A stretch of DNA of 64,000 nucleotides from Thermosinus carboxydivorans Nor1 (GTDB taxonomy: Bacteria > Bacillota > Negativicutes > Sporomusales > Thermosinaceae), in assembly GCF_000169155.1 (NCBI RefSeq), contig NZ_AAWL01000006.1, positions 62,001 to 126,000 on the forward strand, given 5' to 3'. A program made the position numbers and the translations under genes. Positions 26,324-34,258 of this stretch are shown one piece after another (positions within the stretch are counted from its first letter, which is position 1; each line of letters begins with the position of its first letter). The notes below the pieces were generated by a model. The model made no database searches, was not told where the DNA came from, and saw only the letters and a program-made list of their open reading frames with translations.

Positions 26324-27076
26324 TCACCAATCAATATGGTCGGGATATTCCACGCCACTAATCCTTATGTCCTCGATTGGACAGTTATATTCTTGCGCCG
26401 CCTGTAAAATCTCATTCCGCAAATCGAGATATTCACTGCCCGGCTCCGTCAGAAGTTTTGCCATTTTCGATAGGTTTTTCAGGCGTTTTTCTTTACTCAT
26501 CTTCAAAAACCGGCAATTGAGCAGATCCACATACTGCGTAGCATAGTTGTAACACACGATGTATTCTTTATTCAGGCTGCCCATCATCCGGCTGTATACA
26601 CCGGCAGGAACCACGCTTTTAAGGCATTTGGCAACCGCCGCTTGCAACATACGCACCTGGGCGATCGAGTCGTCCCAAATGTTACGTCTGTTTAGCATTA
26701 TGTCATAAGTTGTCTTGGCCTGCTTGCGGGCATAAAGTTTGACAAAATCGTTTAGCGCGACCATAACGAATAACATTTCCGGCCACAGCACATTAATCTT
26801 CAGATAAACGTTTTTACTGCTGGCAATGACCGCCATTTGCCGCATTTTGTCGGCATCCATACCATTGTCGACAAATTCGATGTCGCGATGCCCCATCAGC
26901 GCGTGTCGCAAGTCATAACAAACCGCTAGCACCCTAAGGCCGGCACCAGACAATGCTGGCTCCTCCTCTTCGTCGCCAACAACGGTATGCAATGCATCGT
27001 ACAGCGCTTTAAAATCCAAGTAATCGCCGTAAATCGCCACTCCTGCATTATTGGGGGTATTGGTCACATATATCAC
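26324..27076 (-). CDS. Conserved protein of unknown function (possibly DUF6904)
   Basis: 250 residues from a GTG; a weak AAAGGA lies upstream. The opening MIYVTNTPNNAGVAIYGDYLDFKALYDALH resembles what I recall as DUF6904 (low certainty). The rest is mostly helical, with Met/Leu-rich stretches, WPEMLFVMVALNDFVKLYARKQ, and a basic C-terminal helical region. No enzyme motif, signal peptide or membrane segment is seen. It is convergent with the polymerase gene and has no operon partner. Confidence 0.65.
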   Translation of the reverse strand: MIYVTNTPNNAGVAIYGDYLDFKALYDALHTVVGDEEEEPALSGAGLRVLAVCYDLRHALMGHRDIEFVDNGMDADKMRQMAVIASSKNVYLKINVLWPEMLFVMVALNDFVKLYARKQAKTTYDIMLNRRNIWDDSIAQVRMLQAAVAKCLKSVVPAGVYSRMMGSLNKEYIVCYNYATQYVDLLNCRFLKMSKEKRLKNLSKMAKLLTEPGSEYLDLRNEILQAAQEYNCPIEDIRISGVEYPDHIDW

Positions 27077-27328
27077 GCCGGTGTTCGTCCTTTCTTTTCA
27101 TATATTTTTCCATAATATTTAGAGCTGTAGCAAAGCCAATGGGGCAGGAAATAAAAAATCAGTCGATAATTATTGGCCATCCATGCATATTAATACCAGC
27201 CATCTTTATAACTTATATTTGACGATTGATTCAGTGCACTAGCCAATGGTTGCCACCAAAGAAGTAATTCGTGGCGCCGCCGTTATTGTAACTATAAAAG
27301 AGTTATGCTGTTAAAATGTGACCACTCT

Positions 27329-27355
27329 AAAAATTAGGAGCAAGTCCTAATTTTT
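27329..27355 (+). terminator. Terminator-like hairpin between 27076 and sigK
   Basis: AAAAATTAGGA (27329-27339) pairs with TCCTAATTTTT (27345-27355) over a 5-base loop, giving T-rich 3' ends on both strands. No gene ends here on the plus strand, so it likely belongs to the lost insertion sequence. The rest of the stretch 27077-27461 contains no gene. Confidence 0.6.
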
Positions 27356-27388
27356 ACACACCAATTAGGGCTTGATTCTTTTTTGGAC

Positions 27389-27420
27389 AATTCCTTTTTA
27401 CACAATTATACTGACTTTAC
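27389..27420 (-). repeat. IS256-like terminal inverted repeat
   Basis: Read on the reverse strand this 32-base sequence (GTAAAGTCAGTATAATTGTG and on) differs at only two positions from the one at 22493-22524, in inverted orientation. It is the other end of an IS256-type element. No matching target duplication was found next to the two copies. Confidence 0.7.
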
Positions 27421-27461
27421 CGTCTTAGTCCCTGGAAAACGGAAATATGAAGATGTATTAA

Positions 27462-28166
27462 TTATTTGTTTTCTTCAACGTAAAGATTCTTAGACAATTT
27501 GCTGATTGCTCTTTTTTCTATTCTTGAAACATAGGAACGGGAAATACCTAAAAGCTTGGCAATATCACGCTGCGTCTTACGGCTGCCGTCCGGCATGCCG
27601 AAACGCATCTCCAATACCCACTTTTCCCGTTTGCTCAGACGGTGAATTTCCTTGCTAAGGCGCTCTGTCTCGCACTGATTTTCCACCGCCTCGGCCACAA
27701 CATCCGGCGCGGTACCAAGAACATCAATAAGAGTTATCTCGTTGCCTTCTTTGTCGACCCCGATCGGGTCGTATAAGCTAACTTCCGAACGTATTCGCCG
27801 TGTGCTTCTTAAGTGCATCAAAATTTCGTTCTCGATGCAGCGGGCTGCATATGTCGCCAGCCTGATTTTCTTGGCTTGGTCAAAAGTATTGATCGCCTTA
27901 ATCAGTCCAATTGTACCGATGGAAATAAGGTCATCGACATCTTCGCCGGTATTGTCAAATTTTTTGACGATGTGTGCCACCAGTCTAAGATTTCGTTCAA
28001 TCAAAACATTCTTGGCTTTTTCGTCTCCTGCCTTCAGTCTTTCCAGGTAAATCTGCTCTTCTTTTTCTGAGAGCGGCAACGGAAATGTATTGTTAGTAAT
28101 ATAGGAGACAAGGAGCGCGATTCCCTTTAAAACCGAAGCTGCCAAAACAGCAAAAAAAGATACCAA
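27462..28166 (-). CDS. sigK: Sporulation sigma factor SigK
   Basis: 234 residues from the TTG at 28166, which follows GGGGGTGA; the frame also allows a TTG at 28187. A hydrophobic pro-sequence (VSFFAVLAASVLKGIALLVSYITNN) precedes FPLPLSEKEEQIYLERL, as in pro-sigma-K cleaved by SpoIVFB. Region 2 (NLRLVAHIVKKFDNTGEDVDDLISIGTIGLIKA) and region 4 (RDIAKLLGISRSYVSRIEKRA) are intact. The gene is uninterrupted: there is no skin element. It directs late mother-cell transcription of coat and cortex genes. Confidence 0.95.
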   Translation of the reverse strand: MVSFFAVLAASVLKGIALLVSYITNNTFPLPLSEKEEQIYLERLKAGDEKAKNVLIERNLRLVAHIVKKFDNTGEDVDDLISIGTIGLIKAINTFDQAKKIRLATYAARCIENEILMHLRSTRRIRSEVSLYDPIGVDKEGNEITLIDVLGTAPDVVAEAVENQCETERLSKEIHRLSKREKWVLEMRFGMPDGSRKTQRDIAKLLGISRSYVSRIEKRAISKLSKNLYVEENK

Positions 28167-28198
28167 GCCATTCACCCCCGCTGACAATTCGTCGGTTC

Positions 28199-28228
28199 AT
28201 TGTATGGGTGATCGGCCGGTTCTGTGCC
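28199..28228 (-). promoter_or_regulatory. Sigma-E type promoter of sigK
   Basis: On the reverse strand CATACAAT (28199-28206) is an exact match to the sigma-E -10 consensus CATACANT. A weaker -35 (GGCACAGA, 28221-28228) lies 14 bases away, the right spacing. Sigma-E control of sigK is established in Bacillus, which supports the call. Confidence 0.65.
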
Positions 28229-28328
28229 TGTCAGCAGCACTTGTTTTCAATGGTTTTTCCTGGCAAAAGCTGAGATACTTGCGCCACTATGGATTAATGC
28301 TTTATAATCGCAGCAGGACGGTGATTTT

Positions 28329-28418
28329 ATGGGACAGTTTATTGGCGACATAGGTGTACTTTTTGCCGCCATATTGGTCATCTTATACATGATGTGGGAT
28401 AAAATTTTTCACGATTAA
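28329..28418 (+). CDS. 29-residue membrane microprotein between sigK and yyaC
   Basis: ATG at 28329 after a GGACGGTGA ribosome site; the product begins MGQFIGDIGVLF, continues as one hydrophobic helix to YMMWD, and ends KIFHD. Single membrane helix with charged C terminus, N-out or N-in undecided. It is divergent from sigK and convergent with yyaC, whose stop lies 3 bases away. No homologue is remembered; its position suggests a sporulation peptide, by inference only. Confidence 0.5.
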   Translation: MGQFIGDIGVLFAAILVILYMMWDKIFHD

Positions 28419-28420
28419 TT

Positions 28421-28999
28421 CTAACCCGAAACTGATGCCGTTGGCATTGCCATCATTTTCAGGGCGTCTTCCAGTGCCGTGGCAATAATTTTACTTAACT
28501 TCATGACAATTGATAGAGGCGTGCTTTGTAAATCTAAATAGCCGATTTTGCCGCCGGCATTGACAACACCAATGATAGAAATATTACCCACACATGGGAG
28601 CCGATTGCCGACAGCAATACCTGCTTCTAAGCCGCCTTCCCAAACTTCGATATTGCCGATTTCACTGGCCTTGCCTAAGCAGGCGTCTACGGCAATAATT
28701 AGCGGATGGTGATACCGGTTATTGATAATGTTAATTGTTTCTACCAGATTGCCGGCATGCACGGGATGGTCAAGGCAGCCATATACGGTATAGTCGGTGT
28801 GCTCTTTTAGATACGATCCTACTAGCGGCCCGAGGGCATCCCCTGTATACCGGTCGGAACCAATACATAAGACGATTAGATGACGTGCATTAATACCTTC
28901 CTGCCGGCCAAGCAACGTCATCAGATGGGCCCCAATCACCTGGCGGGCATTCGTATCCTCAAAATGTGCCGTCAGCTTTGTCGCCTTGTTCTTTCCCAT
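28421..28999 (-). CDS. yyaC: Spore protease YyaC family
   Basis: 192 residues. LIVLCIGSDRYTGDALGPLVG near residue 45 and VDACLGKASEIGNIEVWEGGLEAGIAVGNRLPCVGNISIIGVVN are the conserved blocks of YyaC, a relative of the GPR-type germination protease and of hydrogenase-maturation proteases. It is a spore-associated protein of unclear target. A possible sporulation promoter (CCATAAAT, 13 bases, CATAGAGT) lies upstream near 29005-29040, but it is weak. Confidence 0.88.
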   Translation of the reverse strand: MGKNKATKLTAHFEDTNARQVIGAHLMTLLGRQEGINARHLIVLCIGSDRYTGDALGPLVGSYLKEHTDYTVYGCLDHPVHAGNLVETINIINNRYHHPLIIAVDACLGKASEIGNIEVWEGGLEAGIAVGNRLPCVGNISIIGVVNAGGKIGYLDLQSTPLSIVMKLSKIIATALEDALKMMAMPTASVSG

Positions 29000-29223
29000 C
29001 GTCCCTCTCCTTTTAAAACTGTCTTTGTAAACTCTATGCGTGCTGGGAAAGATTTATGGCAAAAAAAACAGCAGGGTATCCATGCTTGTCCCTGTCATTA
29101 CATATAACTTTTACTTATACCTAAACTTGTATTATTTATAATTATTTATCGCAATTTTATGTGAAATATTTATACAAACCCATGTTATAATTAGCACAGG
29201 ACAAATCCTAGGAGGTCATAACA

Positions 29224-30129
29224 ATGCAACTTGGGCAGTTTGATTTATTCTGCCAGGTGGCCCGGGTAAAAAGTTTTTCCAAGGCAGCCAAGCTCCTGCA
29301 TATCTCTCAGCCCGCAATCAGCGCCCAAATCCACTCCATGGAGGAGTATTACGGCATAAAGCTTTTTGAGCGGACACCACACGGCGTTATTCTGACCGAG
29401 GCGGGAGCCACCCTTTTTGAATACGCCAAACAAATCCTCGAACTGCATGAAGACCTGGAACGTAAACTCTCGAGTCTCGCTGACGAAAAAAACCAACGGC
29501 TTATCATCGGTGCTACCGCTACCGTGGGCAGTCACGCATTGGCCTGCGGCATTTGGACTTTTAAGGACAAATATCCTGAACTGCAAATTAACCTTGAAAT
29601 TGGCAGTCTGCAGGAGATGATTACCAAAATTTACGATAAAGCAATTGATTTAGCCATTATCGAGTGCCCGGTAGCAAACTACAAAGGACTTACCAAAAAA
29701 TCCGTTTTTAAAGACGAGTTGGTGGCTATTGTTCCCAACAACGAACAATGGGCCGGGAAAACGAGCGTCACCATTGAGGAGCTTACCAAAAGCCGCCTTA
29801 TACTACCGGAAGAGGGCTCGGAGCTGCACTATATCCTAGACCAGGCTCTCGAACCGATTAACTTAAAATTTATGAATTTGAAACCGCGTACCACAATTAG
29901 CAATTCCAATGCCATTAAGTCGGCAGTAGAAAAAGGCCATGGCGTTTCCATATGTCTCCGTCTGACGGTGCAGAAGGAACTGCGCCATGGAACCCTGCTG
30001 GCCTTACCGATAGAAAACATTGATCCAAGCGTCGAATATAACTTAGTATATCGCGACGCCGACTTGTCCGGCATTGCCAAACGTTTCATCAGATTTATAA
30101 CATTGCCAGGGGAACTAGAAGTTTGCTAG
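29224..30129 (+). CDS. LysR-family transcriptional regulator, selenium-metabolism type
   Basis: 301 residues, strong AGGAGGT ribosome site. N-terminal winged HTH FCQVARVKSFSKAAKLLHISQPAISAQIHSMEEYYGIKLFERT, linker helix, then a type 2 periplasmic-binding-like effector domain (GATATVGSHALACGIWTFKD...). Length is standard for LysR. The closest remembered group is the LysR regulators beside selenium-metabolism genes of Firmicutes; the convergent TusA-like gene supports a sulfur/selenium link, but the ligand is unknown. Its last 4 bases overlap the end of that gene. Confidence 0.85.
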   Translation: MQLGQFDLFCQVARVKSFSKAAKLLHISQPAISAQIHSMEEYYGIKLFERTPHGVILTEAGATLFEYAKQILELHEDLERKLSSLADEKNQRLIIGATATVGSHALACGIWTFKDKYPELQINLEIGSLQEMITKIYDKAIDLAIIECPVANYKGLTKKSVFKDELVAIVPNNEQWAGKTSVTIEELTKSRLILPEEGSELHYILDQALEPINLKFMNLKPRTTISNSNAIKSAVEKGHGVSICLRLTVQKELRHGTLLALPIENIDPSVEYNLVYRDADLSGIAKRFIRFITLPGELEVC

Positions 30130-30350
30130 CATTTGGTGATTTTAACCTGCCAAATCCCTTTGTCAACTTCCTCTACATCAAATTTGTAGCCTTGTTTATC
30201 CGCCCAGGCCAATAAGTTACGAACTGAGCGACTGAAATCCGATTCGACGACCAGTACATCGCCGCTTTTCAACTTCTCCATCTTGGCTTGGGCCATATGC
30301 AGCGGATGGGGGCAAATTTCCCCTAACATATCGAGATAATGTATCGCCAT
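30126..30350 (-). CDS. TusA-like sulfurtransferase (SirA/YedF family)
   Basis: 74 residues from the ATG at 30350, after GGGAGGTTG; the frame continues upstream to 30419 but through the terminator. MAIHYLDMLGEICPHPLHMAQAKMEKLKSGD carries the CPxP motif (CPHP) whose Cys carries sulfur as persulfide, and SVRNLLAWADKQGY is the second conserved block. It moves sulfur, or selenium, in tRNA thiolation or selenium metabolism. It overlaps the convergent LysR gene by 4 bases and ends in Cys. Confidence 0.88.
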   Translation of the reverse strand: MAIHYLDMLGEICPHPLHMAQAKMEKLKSGDVLVVESDFSRSVRNLLAWADKQGYKFDVEEVDKGIWQVKITKC

Positions 30351-30401
30351 ACCATCAACCTCCCATATGGAGTTATTCGCTGCCAAAGCCGCAAAACCTG
30401 C

Positions 30402-30437
30402 AAAAAACCTCTTCGCCATACGGCGAAGAGGTTTTTT
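30402..30437. terminator. Bidirectional terminator upstream of the TusA-like gene
   Basis: Perfect 16-bp stem with A6/T6 ends (30402-30417 with 30422-30437) and a 4-base loop. It closes the HD-hydrolase transcript 15 bases after its stop and separates it from the TusA-like gene. Confidence 0.92.
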
Positions 30438-30451
30438 GTTCCTGAAACCGC

Positions 30452-31021
30452 TTAGCTGACTAACGGAAGCTCCTGATATTCAGGCTGCCGAGTTGCTGCC
30501 GCCAGTGCTTTCGTAACAAAATCGATATGGTCTTTAAGATCCACGCCCATTGCCTCGGCACTGTTCACTATCGTCTCACGATTGACGGCACGGGCGAAGG
30601 CTTTATCCTTCATTTTCTTCATAACCGACTTTACTTCCAGATTATCTAAACTTTTATCCGGACGGACAAGGGCGCAGGCGATAATAAAGCCGGTCAGTTC
30701 ATCCACCGCCAGCAATGTTTTTTGTAAAAGGGTGCGCTCCCCCTCCCAGTTCCGCGCATGGGACTCGACGTTAGTAATAAATTCATCGTCATAGCCGTAA
30801 GAAGCAAGAATTTCTCTGGCATGGTTGGGATGGTCATGGGGAAATTTTTCAAAATCAATATCGTGTAGTAATCCCACCGCTCCCCAATAATCGGGGTCTT
30901 CGCCAAATTTTTGCGCGTAAGCGCGCATGGCAATTTCCACGGCTACACAATGTTTTAACAGTGCTTCACCGGTAACGTGTTCTCGTAAAATCTGCCAAGT
31001 TTTCGCTCGGGAATACTGCAT
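30452..31021 (-). CDS. HD-domain hydrolase
   Basis: 189 residues, AGGAGGG ribosome site. HD-superfamily ligands appear in order: His near residue 24 (LLKHCVAVE), GLLHDIDFEKFP (His-Asp), HPNHAREI, VESHARNW and LAVDELTGFI (final Asp). This is the HDIG-related short phosphohydrolase type acting on nucleotides or phosphate esters; substrate unknown. Single-gene transcript with its own terminator. Confidence 0.88.
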   Translation of the reverse strand: MQYSRAKTWQILREHVTGEALLKHCVAVEIAMRAYAQKFGEDPDYWGAVGLLHDIDFEKFPHDHPNHAREILASYGYDDEFITNVESHARNWEGERTLLQKTLLAVDELTGFIIACALVRPDKSLDNLEVKSVMKKMKDKAFARAVNRETIVNSAEAMGVDLKDHIDFVTKALAAATRQPEYQELPLVS

Positions 31022-31155
31022 AACAGCCCTCCTGTTTTAACCTATTTTGGTAAGCATTACCGCTTATATGCAAAATTATACCATTATTTAAAAAGGTTTA
31101 CTAGCATTGGATGCTGCCATACCTCATAGAGTTACTGCAAAGGAGGGTGCAACAT

Positions 31156-32082
31156 ATGTATATTCTTATCGTGATGTTTGCCGGTGTGGGAATGCTGGTC
31201 GGCGGCATCTTTCTAATGCGCTTTGGCTTAAAGCGCCTGCTGTGGCGACGTTTTCAGCGCCTTCTTCAATCCATGACGGTAACGGCCTGGCGGGGTCTAT
31301 TGGTGGGAACGGCAGCAGCAGCGCTTATGCAGAGCAGCACCGCTGTTTCCCTTGTCACTATCGGCCTGGTTAGCGCCGAATACCTCACTTTTTATCAGGG
31401 CTTAGGCATTATCCTGGGTGCCAATATCGGGACTTGTTCAACCGTACAGCTCCTAACCATCTCCTTACCGGACCACTACTTTCTTCCCTTGCTAGTTTTG
31501 TCGCTTATCATGGCAGTTTTTTCCCAAAAACTGCGCTATGTCAGCCTGGCTGTTGCCGGATTGGCCAGCATGTTCATTGGTCTCAGCCTTATCTCCGATT
31601 TAATTGGCCAGCTTCCCCAAATAGAGACAATCATTGATTACCTTACCAAGGAGCGGTCCAACCCTTTGTACGGTATTATGGGCGGAATCATTCTCACCTT
31701 TCTCTTCCAGTCGAGCAGCGCCGCCACCGGGGCGCTAATGGTACTCGCCGCCGATGGCATCATTGATTTAACAACCGCCGCCTATGTCGTTTACGGCAAT
31801 AATATTGGCTCCTGTCTTTCATCTGTAATCGTCGGCAGTGCCGCCCCGCTCGCGGCGAAGCGAGTAGCTGCCGCCCATATCATATTAAATGTTGCAGGCG
31901 CACTGATTTTTTTACCCCTAACGGAGCTGCTGACAAGCGTCGCCGCCTGGATTACGGCTGACTTCGGCGCACAGGTAGCCATGGTCCATACTCTTTTCAA
32001 CATTATTTCGTCACTGGCAGTACTGCCGTTTATCCGTCAATTCTCCCGCTTAATCGCCGCTCTGGTACCTGGACGCGGCTAA
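31156..32082 (+). CDS. Na/Pi-cotransporter family membrane protein
   Basis: 308 residues from the ATG at 31156, which follows AAGGAGGGTG; the frame also contains an upstream ATG at 31111 without a ribosome site. Two inverted repeats each hold the PNaS signature: QSSTAVS with GANIGT, and QSSSAAT with GNNIGS. About eight membrane helices. It likely moves phosphate or another anion with Na+; it lacks the C-terminal PhoU domain of YjbB-type proteins. Its 3' end overlaps the convergent znuB by 33 bases. Confidence 0.88.
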   Translation: MYILIVMFAGVGMLVGGIFLMRFGLKRLLWRRFQRLLQSMTVTAWRGLLVGTAAAALMQSSTAVSLVTIGLVSAEYLTFYQGLGIILGANIGTCSTVQLLTISLPDHYFLPLLVLSLIMAVFSQKLRYVSLAVAGLASMFIGLSLISDLIGQLPQIETIIDYLTKERSNPLYGIMGGIILTFLFQSSSAATGALMVLAADGIIDLTTAAYVVYGNNIGSCLSSVIVGSAAPLAAKRVAAAHIILNVAGALIFLPLTELLTSVAAWITADFGAQVAMVHTLFNIISSLAVLPFIRQFSRLIAALVPGRG

Positions 32083-32892
32083 ACTACCAAAAACTAAAAA
32101 ATCTCTTCGCCAAAACAAAATTAGCAGATAAAGCCCGATAGTCGTTATAACAATCGTGCCGCCCGGCGCAATATCAAGATAGAAAGCAAAAACAAGGCCG
32201 CCGATGACGGACAGAATGGAAAAAACGATCGCCCAGGCCAAGGTCGCTTTGAAACCGCGGCGAAGAAGGTGCGCCGCAGCAACGGGAACAACCATGAGAG
32301 CACTTACCAGTAAAATCCCCACGACCGTCATGCCGATGACGACGACCAGCGCGGTCAACACGCTGAACAGCATATTAATCGCGCCGGTATTGACGCCGGA
32401 CACAATCGCTACCTCTTCGTCCAGCGCCAACAGCATCAACTTGTCAAAATACCGGTAAATTACCGCCACGACGACGGCGCCGCAAAAGGCTATAAGCATA
32501 AGATCTATGGTCGTAACAGTCATGATACTGCCAAAAAGAAAACTAAGCAGCCCGGCGCCGCTCATACGCGTCATGGTACTGAAAATGATGGCCAAAGCAA
32601 TGCCGGCATAGAAAAAGATGGCCAAAACCATATCAGCGAACTGACTGTGCCACCGTCTGACAAACTCAATGCCCACGGCGCCAGCAACAGTAAGCAGTGC
32701 GGCGGCGACAACAGGGTTACACCCTATGAGATATCCGCCCGTCACGCCAGCAAAGGCGATGTGACCCAGCCCATCGCCAATAAGCGACTGCCGGCGGATA
32801 ACAACAAACATACCAATCAGCGGGCAGACAATGGCGGTAATGAGACCCGCGGCAAGTGCTCGCTGCATAAAGTCGTATTGGAGAAATTCCAT
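32050..32892 (-). CDS. znuB: Zinc/manganese ABC transporter permease
   Basis: 280 residues from the ATG at 32892, after GGGAGGTG; upstream in-frame residues overlap the ATPase gene. ABC-3 family permease with about eight membrane helices; typical blocks RRQSLIGDGLGHIAFAG and SGVNTGAINMLFSVLTALVVV. It imports Zn2+ (or Mn2+) with ZnuC. It starts 4 bases after the znuC stop. No binding-protein gene lies in the window, so it must be supplied elsewhere. The metal is inferred from the linked Fur-family regulator. Confidence 0.9.
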   Translation of the reverse strand: MEFLQYDFMQRALAAGLITAIVCPLIGMFVVIRRQSLIGDGLGHIAFAGVTGGYLIGCNPVVAAALLTVAGAVGIEFVRRWHSQFADMVLAIFFYAGIALAIIFSTMTRMSGAGLLSFLFGSIMTVTTIDLMLIAFCGAVVVAVIYRYFDKLMLLALDEEVAIVSGVNTGAINMLFSVLTALVVVIGMTVVGILLVSALMVVPVAAAHLLRRGFKATLAWAIVFSILSVIGGLVFAFYLDIAPGGTIVITTIGLYLLILFWRRDFLVFGSLAASRYQSGD

Positions 32893-32896
32893 CTTT

Positions 32897-33622
32897 TCAC
32901 CTCCCGGTTTCATACCAAAAGTGGCGTACTGGCATGTGGCTATCGCGAAACTCACGGCCACTGCCCAAAAAACATAATCCCCGATTGATGCAGGCCACCC
33001 GCGAAGCCCAGCAGGTGGCTTTTTCAATGTCGTGGGAAACCATGACAACCGTAATCCCCAAGTTGCGATTCAACGTTCCCAACAGTTCGTATATTTTGGC
33101 GCTGGCATCAGCATCAATGCCGCTAGTCGGCTCGTCTAACAAAAGGAGCCTGGGGTTGCCGGCCAAAGCTCGCGCCACCATCACTCGCTGCAGCTGCCCG
33201 CCGCTGAGTTCACCGATACGCCTTGAGCGCAGGTCAGCCATATCAACAAGTTCCAACATATGTTCTACAATATGGGTGGCTAACTGCTTGCTGGGCCTGG
33301 TAACGCCGCCTGTGACCAAACCCAATGCCACTACTTCCTCCACTGTTGCCGGAAAACCGGCCGAGTTCTTTCCGTAGGTCTGCGGTACATAACCAATTAG
33401 TCCCTGCCTTTGCGCTTCCCTTACCGACTGTCCGTCGATGCGAACTTCGCCGCCCTGTGGCCTAGCGATTCCCGCCATTATTTTTAGCAACGTACTTTTA
33501 CCAGCCCCGTTGGGACCGACAACGACGAGAAAATCACCGCTGGCTACCACTAAAGATATATTGTTAAGCACGGGATGATCATCGTAGGCAAAGCATACGC
33601 CATCAAGCTGCACCATGCACAT
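32897..33622 (-). CDS. znuC: Zinc/manganese ABC transporter ATP-binding protein
   Basis: 241 residues, ATG at 33622 six bases after GGAGGG. Walker A GPNGAGKSTLLK, Q-loop VPQTYGKN, signature LSGGQLQRVMVARALA, Walker B LLLLDEPTSGID and the switch His (VSHDIEKA). A small C-terminal tail contains HMPVRHFWYE. It powers the ZnuB permease. It sits between zur and znuB in one operon. Confidence 0.92.
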   Translation of the reverse strand: MCMVQLDGVCFAYDDHPVLNNISLVVASGDFLVVVGPNGAGKSTLLKIMAGIARPQGGEVRIDGQSVREAQRQGLIGYVPQTYGKNSAGFPATVEEVVALGLVTGGVTRPSKQLATHIVEHMLELVDMADLRSRRIGELSGGQLQRVMVARALAGNPRLLLLDEPTSGIDADASAKIYELLGTLNRNLGITVVMVSHDIEKATCWASRVACINRGLCFLGSGREFRDSHMPVRHFWYETGR

Positions 33623-33633
33623 TTATTGCCCTC

Positions 33634-34059
33634 CTAACCCTGCCGGCACTGCGCGCAAAGACCGAACAACTCAATATTGTGCCGGACAAGTTCATACCCA
33701 TGCTGGCGAAGCATAATTAAAAATTCAGGATCAATAGGACAAAATTCCAAGCAAGCCGCTTCACCGCACTTTATGCAAGTAATATGGTGATGATGCCGGG
33801 ATGAGGAAGCTACCTCATACCGAGTTCCGTTCTTACCCAGCCCGACAATAGGAATTAACAGCCCCATTTCAACCAAAATATTCAGGTTACGGTAAATTGT
33901 ATCGAGACCAACGTCTGGATACTGATGACGGACTTCACGCCATATTTCCGCCGCTGTCAAGTTCTTCGCCGTTTGGAGTATCCGCTCTAAAATTGCCCGC
34001 CGCTGCGGTGTAATGCGATACCCCTTTTCCTTAAGCTGCTGCACCAGGTCATTTAACAT
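33634..34059 (-). CDS. zur: Fur-family metal regulator, probably Zur
   Basis: 141 residues. Winged helix LKEKGYRITPQRRAILERIL and LDTIYRNLNILVEMGLL; metal-rich SRHHHHITCIKCGEAACLEFC and final CAQC form the structural zinc site. It heads the operon containing znuC and znuB, which makes zinc sensing (Zur) the likeliest choice over Fur or PerR; PerR's diagnostic residues cannot be judged. No clear operator palindrome was found in the 34060-34140 leader. Confidence 0.85.
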   Translation of the reverse strand: MLNDLVQQLKEKGYRITPQRRAILERILQTAKNLTAAEIWREVRHQYPDVGLDTIYRNLNILVEMGLLIPIVGLGKNGTRYEVASSSRHHHHITCIKCGEAACLEFCPIDPEFLIMLRQHGYELVRHNIELFGLCAQCRQG

Positions 34060-34236
34060 GATAATTCACTCCGCTTCTAATCAAAATATATACGATTCAT
34101 CACAAATAGGAACTTTCTTACTAAAAGCATAAAAAAAAATTTGCCCAGTCTTTTCTTTATTCTTCTACCATTAAACACAGGCTATGCAAACATTCTGTCA
34201 TACAGCAATTTTTGCTCAAATAGAGGAAAAATAAAA

Positions 34237-34253
34237 GGAGGCGCCTGGCCTCC
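34237..34253 (-). terminator. Terminator of the NlpC/P60 gene
   Basis: 6-bp GC stem GGAGGC/GCCTCC with a 5-base loop, followed on the reverse strand by TTTTATTTTT, 5 bases beyond the gene stop. Confidence 0.8.
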
Positions 34254-34258
34254 AAATC

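Noticed and set aside
22493-27420. Active composite transposon
   Set aside because: No complete transposase, no matching target duplications beside the two ends.
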